Assembly: GCF_047663525.1 (NCBI RefSeq)
Contig: NC_092606.1
Coordinates: 3,966,501 to 4,030,500 of the forward strand
Direction: 5' to 3'
DNA length: 64,000 nucleotides
Source: Anas platyrhynchos
Taxonomy: Eukaryota; Chordata; Aves; Anseriformes; Anatidae
A program made the position numbers and the translations under genes. Of the stretch, positions 1-14,974 are shown piece by piece. How positions within the stretch are numbered: position 1 is the stretch's first letter; each line of letters begins with the position of its first letter. The notes under the pieces are model-generated. The model was not told the origin of the DNA. It saw only the letters and a list, made by a program, of their open reading frames with translations, and did no database searches.

Positions 1-3000
1 GCATTGCTTTCAAAACCATCAATCTCCAGAAAGAAGTGTGAACTGTTGAACACATTGCATTAAAAATATTAGTTAAAAAAAGCAAACTGAACCATAAAAT
101 AAACAAAGCAATGCATGTAAATGCCTGGGACAATGCTGACAGTTTAAATTTGCTGGTATTGTATCTAATAAGATGATGGAAAGAGACTTGTCTACTTTTG
201 CCTGGGAGGATCCCAGACTCCAACATTTAGGCAGCATTCAGTACTTACATGCTGGCAGACGGGCAGAAGATCCCAAGTTTTTTTTAGGAGGCATGGCATC
301 AGGTCCTGACATGTCTAAGCCACTACACCATCAGCCTAAAAACAGCCTTGCACCTGCCTTCTGTACAAAGCGCTAAATGCAATGCCATACATTTATTGAA
401 CAGACATACATATATGCATACACACAGAGACATGTTAATATGCTCGCCCTTCTACTGCAGCCCCTATTTCTCCAGCCAGGAGCCATCAAAATAGATCATT
501 CCAAACCTATCAGCAGTGATAAACATTAAATCAGAAAGTTTGAAAGGTCACATGTTTAATGACATAAGACATATTCACCCTCCAGAACTGAATCTTGCCA
601 GTCAGTGCATGACATTTAACAATGTCTAGCTAACAAATAACTATTTATAGGAAAAAGAAATGAAATTTGAAACAACACAGAAAAGCGAATATGAGAAGAA
701 TTGTAAGATTTAGCCTTTTAAAAGCCTGCAGAGTTGGGAGGCAAAGTCAATGGGTTGGTATTACTAGATCTCATTAATCCACTCTACATTTCATCTAAGA
801 CAGGGGAGTTTCAGTGGTGAATGTAGTAACTCCCACAAGGCTTCTCATTCAGCAACTGTCTTACATATCAGTCACCTGAAAAATATCTCCAATTCACCTA
901 ATATTTGTGGTTTAGTCCCTAGGGTATTTCTTCCTTTCATTTAACTGCATCTCCCCCAAAGAATCCTGTTGAATCAAAGTACACATACTGATGCTAAAAT
1001 GCTTTATGTTATTAGGACACTACTGAACAACCCACTGATATCTGCTAAAACTAGCGTGATCTAATAATGGCCCTAGTTCATATCATTTTCCAATGTCTTG
1101 GGGATCCCAGTGTTAATTCACTGCATGTAGGTGTTTAAACTTATATACCTTTTAACATTCAAGATGTGCAGCTTCTGCCTAGCACGACAGTGTCCCTGAA
1201 ATTACCTAGGCATAGAGTGCTCCTCAGAGCACAGGAAAAAACCTAGACAGAAACAGGACCATTGCCATCACTTCTACCACACTCACCAGGTTCACAGCTG
1301 CTGTAAATCACTGTTGTTTCACAGAGATCCTGGCAGAGAGACTGAGGAGGGGTGAAAACACCATGGGTTCATCCTGCTTTTGCATTCCCTGGCTATGATG
1401 TGCAGGATCTGTCCCAACAACTGTTGGAGGCTACAGTGAATCTACAGAAAGCCAGAAGTGCTGCACTTCAGGCTTAGCTGGACCGTCCCACCTGCACTTG
1501 GCTCAGCACCAGGAGGAGATGGTGTGCTACAGGCTGATGTCTCTCCTAGGATTGTGTTCATGTGCAACCAAAAGCTATACAACAGCTATGAAGTAGGCCC
1601 TGTTTTGGAGGCTGACATACCTAACCTATACTGGCATGTGGGTTACATCGCGATAACATGGAGGGAAGGGGAGGGAAAACAAAAACCACCACGCAAAGTG
1701 GACAATTGCCAAAAAATAACCAAGTGCTTACGTGGCCATGGTGCACACTGTCAGGAACACTGCCCACAAACATAATCAGGCTCCGACAACGTTGGCAGCA
1801 CTCCTCCCCAGCGTACGTGTTGGTTTTCCTGTGCTTAATTACATACTGCTAGTCCACCCAAATACCAGCAGCTTCAAGAAGGGGAAGTCACTGTCTTTTC
1901 ATAAAGTACACATGGCCAATACATTTACCAAATGAGAAATGCTACCCATGGAGATGCACTAGCTGCTTAGTGGCACAGCATACCAGAAGGAAGCATTTTG
2001 AAGCAACAGAAGTACAGCAGCAGCATAGAAACATGTAATTAATAGAACACGTTAAACCACTGCATTAAAATTCACGTGATCTTCATTCCTTATACTCCAG
2101 GAATGTTGGTGGTCACACCCTGAGCTGCTGGTAGAGAGATGGCAAAATCCCCAAGGTTACTGTTACTGATGCCACAAAACCAAATGGGAGATAGGGGATA
2201 ACTAAGTGAAGGGTAGTATTTGCCACTGTTTGCCAATGTTTGTTTTAACTATAAATCTTCCATGGAATCGCCCATTTTTGGAGTACTAAGTGCATTGTGA
2301 GCTGTTCAGATACCTCAATCTCCCCATTCTACAAGCAAAGTGCAGCGATTCAAATGAAGAGCTTCTCTTTTTACATTTAATGACAAGAGGAGAAATTGGG
2401 CCACCCAGGCAGTGGGTCTCAAATAACTTACGACACCTTTTCTGTAGAAAGTGATTCCTCTGATTATTAAGAAATTATAAATGTCAGAACAGCCACAATT
2501 GCCTAGGCCTTCAGAGGTTCAAAAATTACTATAATAGCTAGTAATTAGCCACAGAGTGAAAAGTTTATGAATGAAAATCCATCCTCAGTCTACAGTAACT
2601 TAGGTAGTTTCAATAACATAGTATCATGGATGAATTACTGCTTCTATTTCTCTATTCATATTAAATTCAAACCCTTAATCATTGTATTAATTCTCTAGCA
2701 TAAAATATGAATTAAAGTTAATATTTTATAAAACAAGAAATCTCATTAATCAGAATTATGAAAAAATAGAGTGAATTCAGGTTTCTGTTTGTAATAGGAT
2801 TTCCCAAACCTCCTGCTCTACCCAGCCCTTATTCTTTAATTCCACCTCTGTCTCCCCGTAATCCTTTACATTCTCATGTGATGCTAAACTTGAAATGTCC
2901 CTTTTTTTCAGGCCAGTATCTTTTATATGAAACCTGGTGTACCCTGCCATGTGATCACTTATTGAAATGCTGACCATTAATTGCCAACAATTGTGTAAGT

Positions 3001-3448
3001 TTATACAGGTATATAGATTGGATGCAGAAAGCCTGCCTGATAGGAGACGTTAACTTAGACTGGTGCTTGAGTCTGATGTCTCTAGGATAGGGGTTATGTA
3101 TTTGTCCCATCAGGGTGAACACATTGTATGTCTAAGTAAGCAGGATACTCTTCCACTTACAAACAGTATAAGCACATGATTTTTTGAAGGCACCTTCTGT
3201 TTATCAGGTCTATCTCATCCATATATATAGCATGAATAAAGATGTTAGTGATATTGTAGTGCAAATATCTACTACAGTAGATATAACAAGGAGTTGTAAT
3301 GTTTTAGAGTGAGTGAGAGTCCTACCTTTTCTTTGTGGGAGTGCTCTCAGTTGGCTTTTTCTCTTGCTGGTTTGAAGGGGGATTACCAGATGGATTTGTT
3401 TTCTTGCCCATTAGTGGAACAACTTCTTTGTTATCTTTAATCATATTT
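1..3448 (-). CDS. TRPV3: TRPV3, first two coding exons (partial)
   Basis: TRPV3 is a heat-activated, Ca2+-permeable cation channel of the vanilloid TRP family, best known from keratinocyte plasma membrane. Two minus-strand exons are visible. The first coding exon is 3326-3448 with ATG at 3444-3442, and is bounded by a ctgcag acceptor and a GTAGGA donor. It encodes MIKDNKEVVPLMGKK and ends TPTKK plus two bases, matching the mammalian N terminus (VPLMGK, TPTKKS). The second exon is 42-1 (acceptor ttcaacag at 43-50). It completes a Ser and reads SHFFLEIDGFESNA, like mammalian HFFLEIEGFE. The phases join exactly (119 + 42 nt), and the gene continues beyond the left edge. The 3.3-kb intron between them holds nothing I recognise. 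Ankyrin repeats and the pore lie outside the window. Upstream non-coding exons are expected but I could not place them. Confidence 0.9.
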
Positions 3449-6400
3449 CTGCAGTAGATAGAATCACAGTTACTTACCACTTGTACATTTCAAGAAGGTT
3501 TAGTGACCAAGAGTTTACAATCTTCACATGTGAGCACACAACTCTTAATATCTTTTCATCTTTCAGTTATTAGGCACATACATGTTATTCTATGTGTCAA
3601 AGCTGGAGGGTTATACTCAAGACTGATTAAATTACATTGTACAAGTTCCATTATGAGTGGAAAATCCACACCATAAATCCAGGAGAACTGTAACTTCAAG
3701 TATGTGCTCAAATTAAATTGAAGGGCATTTGTCAGTCACAATGCCAGTATATCTTATATAGAGAAATGCAAACAGCACAATGTTCTCTTTGGCTTTCGTA
3801 AGTTCCCCTATAATGTGTGCATATTTACAATTATTCTAAGCAGTCAGTTCTTGAAGAATTTAACTTTAGAAAAGTGGCCAATTACAGAAAGGTCTGTGCA
3901 GCAGGTATGATACGGGAAGGGAGGTTTCATACACAAAGGGTAGTGAACACAGAAAAAGCCCTGAACTTTTTGAATGCATTAGAATAGCAGAAGCAACAGT
4001 CAGACTCTAAATACTGTGTCCAGCCTGAACTCAGCTAAACAAATGGTCACATGGACGACATCAAGGACTTTTGTATGCTCTCAACATTTCTCAACATTTC
4101 TTTGGGGAAAAAAAAAAGTCATGACTCTGCTATATGGAAATGATCAACAGCACATAACATAAACAGATGTTAATACATGTTATCTGCTTATAAATGCTCA
4201 TAATAGGAATTCTGTAATTAATGAAGAATAATTATCTTCCTCTTTCTCAACATAATACTCAAGGGCATCATTTTAAATCACCAACGATACCCTGGAAGCA
4301 AACAATATGAATTTAGGATCCTTTAAAATTCACTAAGTGTAAAAACACTAAGTTTTGTGAGGTCATGGTTCCATTCTCAAGCAAATCAGGGCAATGCCCT
4401 CCATACCCAAGGATTTTATAAAAATCATTTGCATGCAGGATTGAACAAAAAGAACTACATGTTTTTCCTTTCCTACATCCACTTCCCTTAATGTGATGAA
4501 TGTACATACAAACCTTCTACTTCTGTCTCAAGATACAGAAAGCAGATTGTGAAGCATGTTTGAAAAGACACCTAGTGTGGAAAAGGAGACAGGCATATCA
4601 AATATTTGAATATAAAGCCGCTAATGTATATATGATTGATGTTTACATATAGGAATTTGCCATCCCAAATACAGAAAACTGAGAATTTATAAGGCCCAAA
4701 CACATGGAAGTGCCGTTGTAATTTATTTTCACTAACCCAAACAGAGAAGAAATCTGAAATATTGGAAAGTACTAACTTGAAAGGGTTGGCTTAAAAAACA
4801 TGAAAATAAAATTTTGTGTTTTCTACCACTGTTAGACATGTTTACAAGAGAGATGTGACATCACACCAGTGCCACTCAGAAATATGCCATGTGAATGCAT
4901 GTCCTAAGAACTCACATTACAATATTTATAGAAATAATTTATAAAGGACAAATTTGATTAACTTAGTACACTTGCATACAAAGGAAATGGTAGCTTTCAC
5001 CACAATTAATGAACAGAAAAACTGAACTAGGGCATTACATATTTGAAGTAGGAAAAAAGTTTTGTCCGTGCCTTTGAAAATGCAGTTCATATAGTTTTCA
5101 GACACATGTTGTATGAGTTCATAGACAGATAAACATTTTAACTTAGCACAGCTAAAGCAAGTTACTGTTGTTGTGCTTAGTTCATAAATAATTCTGCGAT
5201 TTACTTCTTACCAAGTGATTTTAGAATACACAGCAGTTTATGAGCAGAGTAAAGACATTTCCCATCCGGAGGAAGAGATGAATGTGGTATTTGACATAAA
5301 TCAATTATAGGGGACTACAATAAGATGGAGATGGGCATTAAACAGCTTTACAAAAGAAGGAACTTTATAGGAAAAGAATAGTTGGAAACAGACCAGTAGG
5401 TCAAAAAATGAGTCAGCAAAATGCCAAGTTAAGAGGGATGCAGCTGGCACGTGTCAAAATTAGAGGGGTCAGCGGGAGCAACTGCAAGAGTTGGAGAAAA
5501 TAAAGACCAAAGTTAAAATCTGTAAAACACAACGGACACAGCGAAGAGACTTTGATTTGTGAGCAATGCTAGAGCTGCTCAGATACGGCACCACATTTCT
5601 GCATGGGCCATCTACAGGGGGAGCAAGACAAAAGCCCCACCTGCAGCTAATTTTCACTGCAGATATTTTAGACATTTAGAGAGGTGAAAATAGTCAAAGG
5701 TAATAATAAAAAGGGTAAATTGCTTAATGAAGCAATTTAGGGAGGAAAAGAGGAAAGGTTAATTTTTTAATACATGGACTACTGCTTTCAAAGGCACATC
5801 TACGACTGGACTCTCAGCCACAGAGACTATTTTAAATGAGATGTCAGAGCGCGCACAAGTAAATAACTGCAGGCACAATGGTAGAAGTACCTTGCTACAG
5901 TGCTGAAGTAGCGTCTGCTTCTCATTTTTAATCACGATTAATTGCATGTCTAGATGAAAACTGAGCCTAAGCTTTTGACAGTATCTCCTACAGAACTCAG
6001 TTCCTGTTTAGCTATACCCATGCAAATCTCATGAAAGTTAATAGATTATTTTTATGCTTATCAGCTTCTTACCTCCCTCTGTCTTGTTAGTTTAATGACA
6101 TCATCATCTTGCTGTGCACTACCATTTTATGTAATCTACGAGGTACAGAGAAAAACAGTGCAACAGTCTGGAGAATGTCAGATAATAAGCACTGTAGCCT
6201 ATGTAACCTGATACAGAATGTCATCTTTTGTTGTAACTACGTTTTTCTTTCATTATCTGGTTAATCCTTGCTTACAGGCTGTCACAGAAGCGGTTTATTT
6301 GAAGTGGGCAGTGAGACAAAAATACCGTGTTAATTTTAGTAGTAAGAATTATTTTGGGGAGGATTCTGAGGACATCGAGGACTTGGTATGTCACCTCCAG

Positions 6401-8578
6401 CATGGTGGGGATAAGGAAAGGACATTTATCTGTAATGATGAATGGGACTCTGCCACTTTTACAGTACGTTACTTGCTATCACAGACTCACCTTGTGCTTA
6501 CCTGAGACAAAGATAAATCATACATATTATTATCTCTATAGATCAATGACAGTATAAACACAGTGGCTAAAAAGAGAATCCTACAAATAAGAAGAAACAT
6601 TTACCCATGCTATCATGGCACAAAGGTCTCTACTTCCTTAGGGGCAGAGGAGAGGAAGTGATTACCAATAGCTGTTTCATTCACAGGACCCTTCAAACAC
6701 CCACGGCACAGACCGTGATGCTTTCTAGCACCTATGAACTAATTCTTACTAACTCATAAAAAGAAATCCCCTTTCCCAGAGGAACGGTAGTAAAACTCCA
6801 TTTTGAATTTTGTGCACTATTTATGGTATATAAATCCAATCGGCAGGAATCACACTTGACAAAAAGAGATTCACCTTTCTGTAAGATTTTCAAACTATCT
6901 GTAAGATTTTCTAACTTTTGAAGGGCTGTAGTAAACCTCAGGCACTACAGAAAAGTCATTTTCTTCCTGGTGAGAAATTTGTTCTTTTCCTATGAAGGTT
7001 TTTCCTAACAGAAATTTTAAAAGTGTCTGTGAAAAGCAATTTTGTTTTGTGTGGAAAGCCCTTTAAAATTATTGACCTGCTTATCTCCAAATGTAATAAA
7101 AAGAAGAAATTTTAGTGAGTTGAAATAAAGACTATTCTGCTCAGCCAGGTATTCTGCTTTTGAGAGTCACTACAGTGACTGAACCTTTCAGTAGGAGAAG
7201 ACAATGCTTTTTAAGGTTAGCCTGTATGTCAGTATATTTTAGACACCCTTACCACAGAAATTAGGGAGTTTCACAATACATCAGGCCGAGAAGTATAAAT
7301 GAAATTAATGACATATTTCATAACTTCTGAATGCCTAAGGAGTCCATGTGGCACATCTTGGGAGAAAGACAGATTTATAAATTTGAAAAACAGCAACAAG
7401 CACAATAGAAAAGCATTCTCCAGTTGAAAGATATATTCAGTGAAGAAAGTTCAGCAGATTCCATTCTCCACAAAAGCATCACACCTACACCGAACACCCA
7501 CAGAAGCTCTGAGAACTTACCCTGTTTACAAAACTTGCATTTCAGTATAAAGAAGGCACCTCCGAAAGGTACGAATGAAGTTCAGGTTTAGGGCCCACTG
7601 ACACTTCAACAACATCCAAAGAGACTGATCTGCCAAACGAGTAAAACTATATTCAAGCTCAAAACTATCCTAAAAACGCAAAAACACCCTTCTTCAGTCA
7701 TCCGGTTTGCTCAGCTGTTGGAAAGCACAGATAAGTACAGCGCTGGAGTACTGCAGCCTTACAGGGTTTGTTACATCTGAAATTAGGCAGCAGAGAGAAA
7801 CTTGCTAGACAACAAACTCTTTACTTCATAGCTGCCAAAGTGGGATGACACACACACACGCAATAATTATATACTGAAATATTACTAAAGCCGAGTCGCT
7901 TACAGATGACTTAATAGTACCAGTAGAATATCTCAAACGATCACAGTGCTCTGCAGTTTACATACTGTATTCAAAAGAAAATGGTTATGCACATGCATTT
8001 GGGTTGTAAATGACATCCCTTAATGTCATGCTTAGTTTATTATATATTATGGAACTATTCAGAAAGCACAAAGCAAAAATGAGAAAACGATCACGCTAAG
8101 TGCTCCAGAAAGCAAACATTTTTGCTATCACTTTGAAAAAGTAGAAATGGGCTTAGAAAATATTACACTTTCATAGTGATAATGTCAGTGAAAACATGGT
8201 GGGTGTGTTTAGATCTTTCCCTATCTGCATATTTTCTGATAAATGTGTACCCTTAGGGTCTGTGAGGATACAAAGAGGCGTTTCACATAAACAGTGCTAG
8301 TGTTACTTCTTGCTACGTGAACTACAGGGAATGGCGTTTTTCAGCTTTGCTAGTTCTGAGCTGTTGAGCAATGGTTAATGCAGACTCCTTCTCTGGGATG
8401 TGCCAGAAGAGTAACCATAAATTCTTCTGCTCTCCTAATAGAATCTTTCCATTATCACCAGAAATAGTACACTTAAAATTTGTATGTCTTTGCAGTGAGG
8501 CCAAAGAGATGAATATAGAGCTCCTCTTTCCTTTACTTGATTAAAAGGTGTGAGTTCAAGGGGAACTGTGCAGGCCAG

Positions 8579-8623
<45 letters not shown>
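8579..8623. repeat. 45-bp poly(A) tract
   Basis: Uninterrupted run of 45 A. A second homopolymer of opposite sense (15 T) lies about 50 bp downstream at 8673-8687. I see no target-site duplication and no recognisable retroposon body to the left, so I call it a simple repeat and not a retrocopy tail. Confidence 0.9.
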
Positions 8624-8624
<1 letters not shown>

Positions 8625-8672
8625 AGGAATCTTTCTCCAGCTGTAGACAAGGTAAGAAAGAGTCAAGTGTTG

Positions 8673-8687
8673 TTTTTTTTTTTTTTT
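8673..8687. repeat. 15-bp poly(T) tract
   Basis: Run of 15 T about 50 bp after the poly(A) run at 8579-8623. The pair could form an A/T hairpin, but this is probably chance low complexity. Confidence 0.85.
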
Positions 8688-11600
8688 GATAGGAAATGGA
8701 CAGAGAATTTGGAAATACAAACATAAAATACCTTTAGGATGTTTCTGGTAATGAATCAGCTTCCACAGAACAGCACGGTGAAAAGGGCCATGCCTAGGCC
8801 AGTTTGATTTGGCATTAGGAGAGCATTGGTTGGATGAGCTGAGCACAAATCCAGCTTTGCCTGACACAAATTTATGATGATATATTCCAAACCCTGCACT
8901 GGGTAAAGTCGTTCACGCCTTGTCAAATGACTGCCTAAGCTATTATGCTGCAGTCTAGAGTCAGTTGCTTTGATGGACTCTTAGCTGCTTGTCTAACCAC
9001 CTGGAATAAGGACTGAATACTGGCATTTAATCTTGCCTGGGAGAACATTGGCTTAGTTCTCCACATACACTACAAGAGACTGTTTAATTGAAGTCACTCT
9101 GAGCTGGAGTACTGCATGTGAAAATAGGCAAAGTCTGATTAAATCTGGGTGAGGGTGCATTTAAGGACTCTTTGCTTTAACTCTCCTATAAACCACAGAA
9201 GAAGAGCAGTTAAAAAATTCCTTTGCTATGGAGAGAAAATTAGTTTGGCAGCAAGCAGTACTTTGAACTTTGAAAGCTATATCTGAAAGCACCCAGACCT
9301 GTGTGGTTTAGCAGAGTATAGGACCTATCAGTGTGGTCTATTTATAACGTCATGGCAGTTATCCAAAACGAAAAACTGGGACAAGCTACAGCAAGAGTCA
9401 GAGCCCTGTATCAAACCTGCCTATGAAAAGGTGTAGGAGATTGTAAGAGCTATAACAATTCACACGCCCAAGAATTACTCTTCACCCTGGCTGGTATACG
9501 TTAACAGCTTCTCCTTCCATTACAAGGACAGCCTTGGCTTGCTAAACCTAAGTGTGGCCTTTTCCGTGCAATTGTCAGATTTAAAAACCATGAACACAGA
9601 CTGTTTCTAGCTAATCTTCCTGAAAACAGGTAAGAATGTCATGTGCTTACACATAAGTGTTGTGAGCCTGAACAGAGAATTTTTAAGGGAAGACTTAAAA
9701 GTCAGGATATGAGAGGCAGAACTATAGTAAGTCACATCTGCACAACCATTTTCTTATAGTTTTATTAACCCACTAAACCTTTATGTTCCCTGACCTGTTC
9801 CAGTCTAAGATTTCTGACAAGCCATGAAATGTTTTGCAATAGTCTGTACCATGGCTGTGCAGACCACTTTACAGAGTTTTACAATGGCTACCAGATGCTT
9901 CAGTTAGAGATATGCCATAGAGGTCAAGAACATTAATAACTAGGCACATCTATGAAAAATTACTTGAAGACCTTGTATCTGGATAGTCGGCGCAGCACCA
10001 ATAAGCAGCAGAAGTGTTATCTGGCATTCATTATTTTGTTTTTCTAGCAAGTGCTAGACTCACTAGAAAGTAAAATGAACAAGATGAAGGAAGCCCCAGA
10101 TGGGAGGGATTGAGCAGTTGGAGATCTGCCATTTGACATCAGCGAGTCAGAATTGCATTTTCTGTTCTGCTGACATGTGACATAATCTGTGTTAAACCTG
10201 AATTAGGAAATTATTCAGATTTTATATTTAATTCTGTGATTTTCAGTACCCTAACAGGGAGTCACTAAGAGGAAAAGTCATTGTCTAAAAAGCATTTTTA
10301 ACATTAACAGGTAACAGCATGGATAATTGTAAATTACTTATTGTCAGCATTCCATTCCCCAAGCTCCTTAAAAGCTTAAGTACTAAAACACTGTGCATGC
10401 CAACTACCAGTAGCAGCCCAATTCCCCTGAGCATAGTGTTTAATTGATTCATAAGAGTCTTTCATGATTTTTTCACTGTGGAAAAAATGAACTTAAATTC
10501 TCTTTGTTTCTGTGAAAAGGGATTCAGAGGTGTTGGTCTGTTGTGGGAAGACTCCAAAAGATCTATGGTTTTAAAAGAATGTATGTGCATTTAATGCAAG
10601 TAATACATTTTATACTGAAGAACCACATGAAGATGTACTTCTGTAGGGTATGCTAAGAGGTGTAAGATACTATCACTTTCCCACAGGCTTTCCAGCTAAC
10701 TTTTAAGCAGACGGAGAGACAGAAAGGATGTGGGAGAGAATAGGAAAATCGCAAGTGTGGCCACAGTGCTACTCTAACAGAGCTCAGAAAGGCTGCTTTG
10801 TTGCTCACTGTGTTTTAAGGTAGTGTAAATGCTGCAGCTGTTCCAGGGGGAATGACGCTGTAGCATGGCAGAGATCTCCTGATCTCAGTGGCTTGCTTGC
10901 TAATATTGAACTCCTGATTTGGGAAGCCAGATTGTTTTGGTACTTATTTATTCCCCAGTCTTAATAGGATTCACACTATTGATTTCTCTTCAGTCAGCTA
11001 TGATAAGGAGTCAGTTGTCTCTCTTGGAACATCTTTTTTATATCACCAGTAAAAAGAGATGTCGTCCTGTCTCAAATTGACAGATTGACCTTGATCCTTA
11101 GCACCTTCCTTCAGTCTTACACAAACTTTATAAGAGAAAAATAATAAAACAGCTATTGCTTAATAGAGGGACAGTGTTACTGTCCCTCATTTTCCTGTAC
11201 AAAAGAATAGAATCACATAGAATTCTATGTGAATTCAAAGAGATGCTTGCTGCATTTCAAAGGCTGCTTTTCCTGTTCTCACAATACTTCAAACAAGTAT
11301 CATCTCAGATGGAAAATCTCCCCTACATATGTATGCCAGCATTTCCCCATTTTAGAGATAAATTCAGTCAGTTCTGTAAATGATTTAGGCTTTTTTAAAA
11401 TTATGAATTATGTGTGATTTTTCATCTTGAAAATCATACCTTGATTTACAGATGTTGTTTCTGTTCCTCACTTTTTTTTTTTTTTTAATTTTTTTAAACT
11501 GTTCTCTCTCTGAGGTATTGAGAATAAAGGACTATGAGGAACAGCAGAAGTCTGCACTGACTTTGTACAGTGCTAACACTTTTGGACACGCGTATTTTGC

Positions 11601-14600
11601 TATATAAAAGTAACTAATACTAAACATTCTCAGATTTGGACACTTCAGCTTGAAGAATTAAAATAGTATACTCCTGACTGCTCTTCAAGAACATAGCTTC
11701 AGTAATACTATCTTTCATAAAATGTTCTCCTGTTCCTCCACTCAAAGTTGAGCTTGTTCCAGGATCATATCTGTGTGCTGCTTCACACATGTATGAAGAG
11801 CTTTTCATACTGTTCCAGACAACTGAATAGCACTTGCAAATATTTAAGTAGCATGCTTATAAACCATGAGATAAGAGATTGTTTTGTGCAGCTGAGCAAC
11901 AGAAAAATAAATTAGCCTGTAAGTGTTTGACCATCATCTAACAGGAAACAGCCTGGAGGAAGAATCCTTCCAGAAAAATACTGGGATATCGCCTGCCAGT
12001 TGGTACAGTCCAGGCTACACAGGCAAGTCAGCCTCTTTAGCAATATCATTATGTACATTTGCATAACGTTCAGGCCTGGATATTTTATTCCTCAGAGATT
12101 CCTGCCATAAAAGAGCAATCCCATTCCCAAATTGATAGAGAAGAGTTACTATAGGCTCCATCACAACTATACATCCTGCAAATATGTCTCTATGCAACTT
12201 ATTTGCACCCAGAAAGGCACCACGTCTCCTACATGAACCAACGTGTAACACTTCATTGCGAGCTTTCAAAGCACAAACTTGGCTGTTCTGAGCCTCACAG
12301 TCCCAACTAGGTCAGGGTTGTTCTACAGCTATTTCAGAGTGAGTCCGTACCCTTAGTAAATCTTCAGTTGTGGTGCATAGTTTCTGGTAACACTTAGCAG
12401 CGCAGGGGAATTAAGCAATATGAAAATGCCCCAAGGAATACACCGTGAACAAAGCGTGCCCCACCTATACGCTACATTTCTTTTGCTCACATCTGTTCTG
12501 CTGCTGTTTGACTTATTAGCCTTTCGAGGCTAATCATCAAAACTGGTCAGGAACCTTAATGTTAATCATTTCACATTGAACTAGTACTTTGGTCGTTTGA
12601 TGGTTCAGTCAAAGGAGCATCAAATTTCCTTCTTTAAAAGGAAAAAAACCATCATCAGTCTCATCCATCTGCATCTGTGGAATAGTTCTTTCCCTTTCAA
12701 AGATCTAGTTAGAGATGGGAAAAAAATGAGGGAAACAAAAATTCACCCACTAGCAGGTTATATACTGAGATCTAAACTTCACTTAAACTGTAGCAGAGTA
12801 TCAGATGCTCATTAACTCTAACAAAATAAAGTCCCTGCAGGTCCCTTCCACTTACTGTCAAGCTCTTTCTGGGAAATAAGTGAAGCAGAATTCAAGGCGA
12901 ACGTTGTCAAGTTGAAATAAATCCTCTGATACTTTGGTTTCCCCAAAATGAGAGAGCTAAATCTGTAGGTCCCATGTTGCTGCGGTCAGGATGACGCTGG
13001 ATGTATTTGCATACAAGGCCTGAAGTTTGAATCTTCCAGTGTTTTCAAAGGGAGTTCTTTGAGAAGATACACATCATACGTGCCCCATGGACAGATCACC
13101 TTGTTCAGGATACATTTTCTCTGTCTTAATTTCAAACGATTATTCTCATTAAAACCTCTTTTATTATGCAGATCATGTCCTCTCTTTGTCAATGCTTCTG
13201 TTTTCTGCCATTCAGTCCTTAGCTAAGATATAGCTAACTGCTTCCATTTATTGTTGCAAATCAGTCTCTCGAGAACCCTCTACCCATTTCCAGCTTCTTC
13301 ACTGTTCTGTATCTTGCTGGTAACGAGGGACACTACCTTTACTGTGTCTTGCTCTATACCAATTGAACATTCTTGGCTTTCCCCCTCTAAAAGAAACTGA
13401 GGACACGATCCCTTTTCTCTGCGTGGTTCATTGTTCACATTCTCCTTTGGAATACAAGGAATTGTCTAGGTTACACCTGTTATATCAGCTTGGAAATAAA
13501 TGGCTTCCATTTGATGACTTGGCTTAAAACTGCTCTTTCTGGCTGAGTGAGTAGGACACTTCCTTTCGCTTCCTGTAACTGGGAGTTGCTCTCCCTGTCT
13601 ACTCCACTGTCAGCTGACATGGCAATTCCAAGCGACATAACCTTTCATAGCAACATTTAGGGTGACTAAAACCTTCAGGGAGGTTGATTACAACAACAGA
13701 GAAGTACAGTTCTGTACAATGATGGAATTTGAAAACCTCAGTGATTCTGTAAACGTTTATGTTTCTTCATACCCACTCATTGCCTGCATATTGAAACAGG
13801 AAGCATTACTAATAGTGATGCAGCTCTGCCAGTTTCACAAACACACCAGAAAGGCAGAAGTCTCACAAGACCATTTGATTTCCTCTCCTTTCCAGAGAAA
13901 TAACTATTTCTTTCCATCATCTATTTTGAAGTGTTTTGTATGGTTTAACATCTGATGTAGGAGAAATTCAGTCCATATTTTCTCTGTGGAAACTATTCCA
14001 GAGTCAGAAGTAACCCCAGTCTGCGTGATGTGGGTGATGGGAAGCACTTCAGAGCCCTGTAACCACATCAGAAGACCCAGAATCTCGATGCTGCATCTGG
14101 CAATGTCAATTAAGACATCTTTCCAGGCCCCAGTGAATCTATGCCTATTGCCTAACGGAGCAAGGAAGATTCATAAAAAGTATCATCGTTACAAGAAGAT
14201 TCTCTCTAATGGAACAAAACATACAAGCTGATATTAAATATCCAAACACACCAGCCAACAGGGGGTTATTCCAAACATCACCTTATCTGGGATTTTTAAT
14301 GTACATAGATTCTTTTGAATTTGACAGATTTAACACAACAATTTATTTTTCATTTTTTAACCTAAAACATACCAAATTCCTGTTGATGGTGCTCTGAAAA
14401 CTTCCAGCATCAGAACCTGAGTCCACTGGCTTTATTCCATAAAGTTATGGGTTTGGCGGGATGCCCTGTGTTTTGCAGCAGTACAGCAGTTGTTGGGGAA
14501 ACACCCTGGGGATTTTTGAGTACCAGGGACTCCAGCAAAGATGCCAGCAAAGATTGAGTAATGTGTTAGTGTGACATAGATGTTTGCCACCAAAGAGCAA

Positions 14601-14974
14601 TGGGATTACCTGGCATTTGGCAAAAATAAAAATGATTCTGCATAATGAATCTGATGAGGGGCGGCAAAGCAGGACAAAGTGGTGTCAGAGGGAGAGCAAC
14701 ATTCCTGGGGCAAGGCAGCTATAGGGTACTCCAGAGGTATTGGGAAGCATCCCTGAACATAGCTAGGGGGCCCTCTTGTGGGCTGTGGAGTTTTCCATGG
14801 ACCTTACCAAAAATATGCCAATATGCTGCCTGAGAAGGGATTAATATTAGTGTTTAATTAGGAAGAGGGCTATTCAGGTTCCAATGCCAGCTGTTGCAGA
14901 GGGCACAGTAAAGGACACTCTTAATAACGGCTGTGTGGCTCCATGTTTTTCAGGTAGGATATATATTGTAACAT

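Noticed and set aside
7510-7560. Strong minus-strand GTAAGT donor as TRPV3 leader exon
   Set aside because: Donor consensus alone is common; no convincing acceptor, promoter or CpG context accompanies it.
8579-8687. Poly(A)45 plus poly(T)15 as the tail of a processed retrocopy
   Set aside because: No gene-like body on either side and no target-site duplication.
12015-12269. 84-codon minus frame that briefly looked like an endogenous retroviral remnant
   Set aside because: No identifiable retroviral motif, no LTRs and no flanking frames of the same kind.
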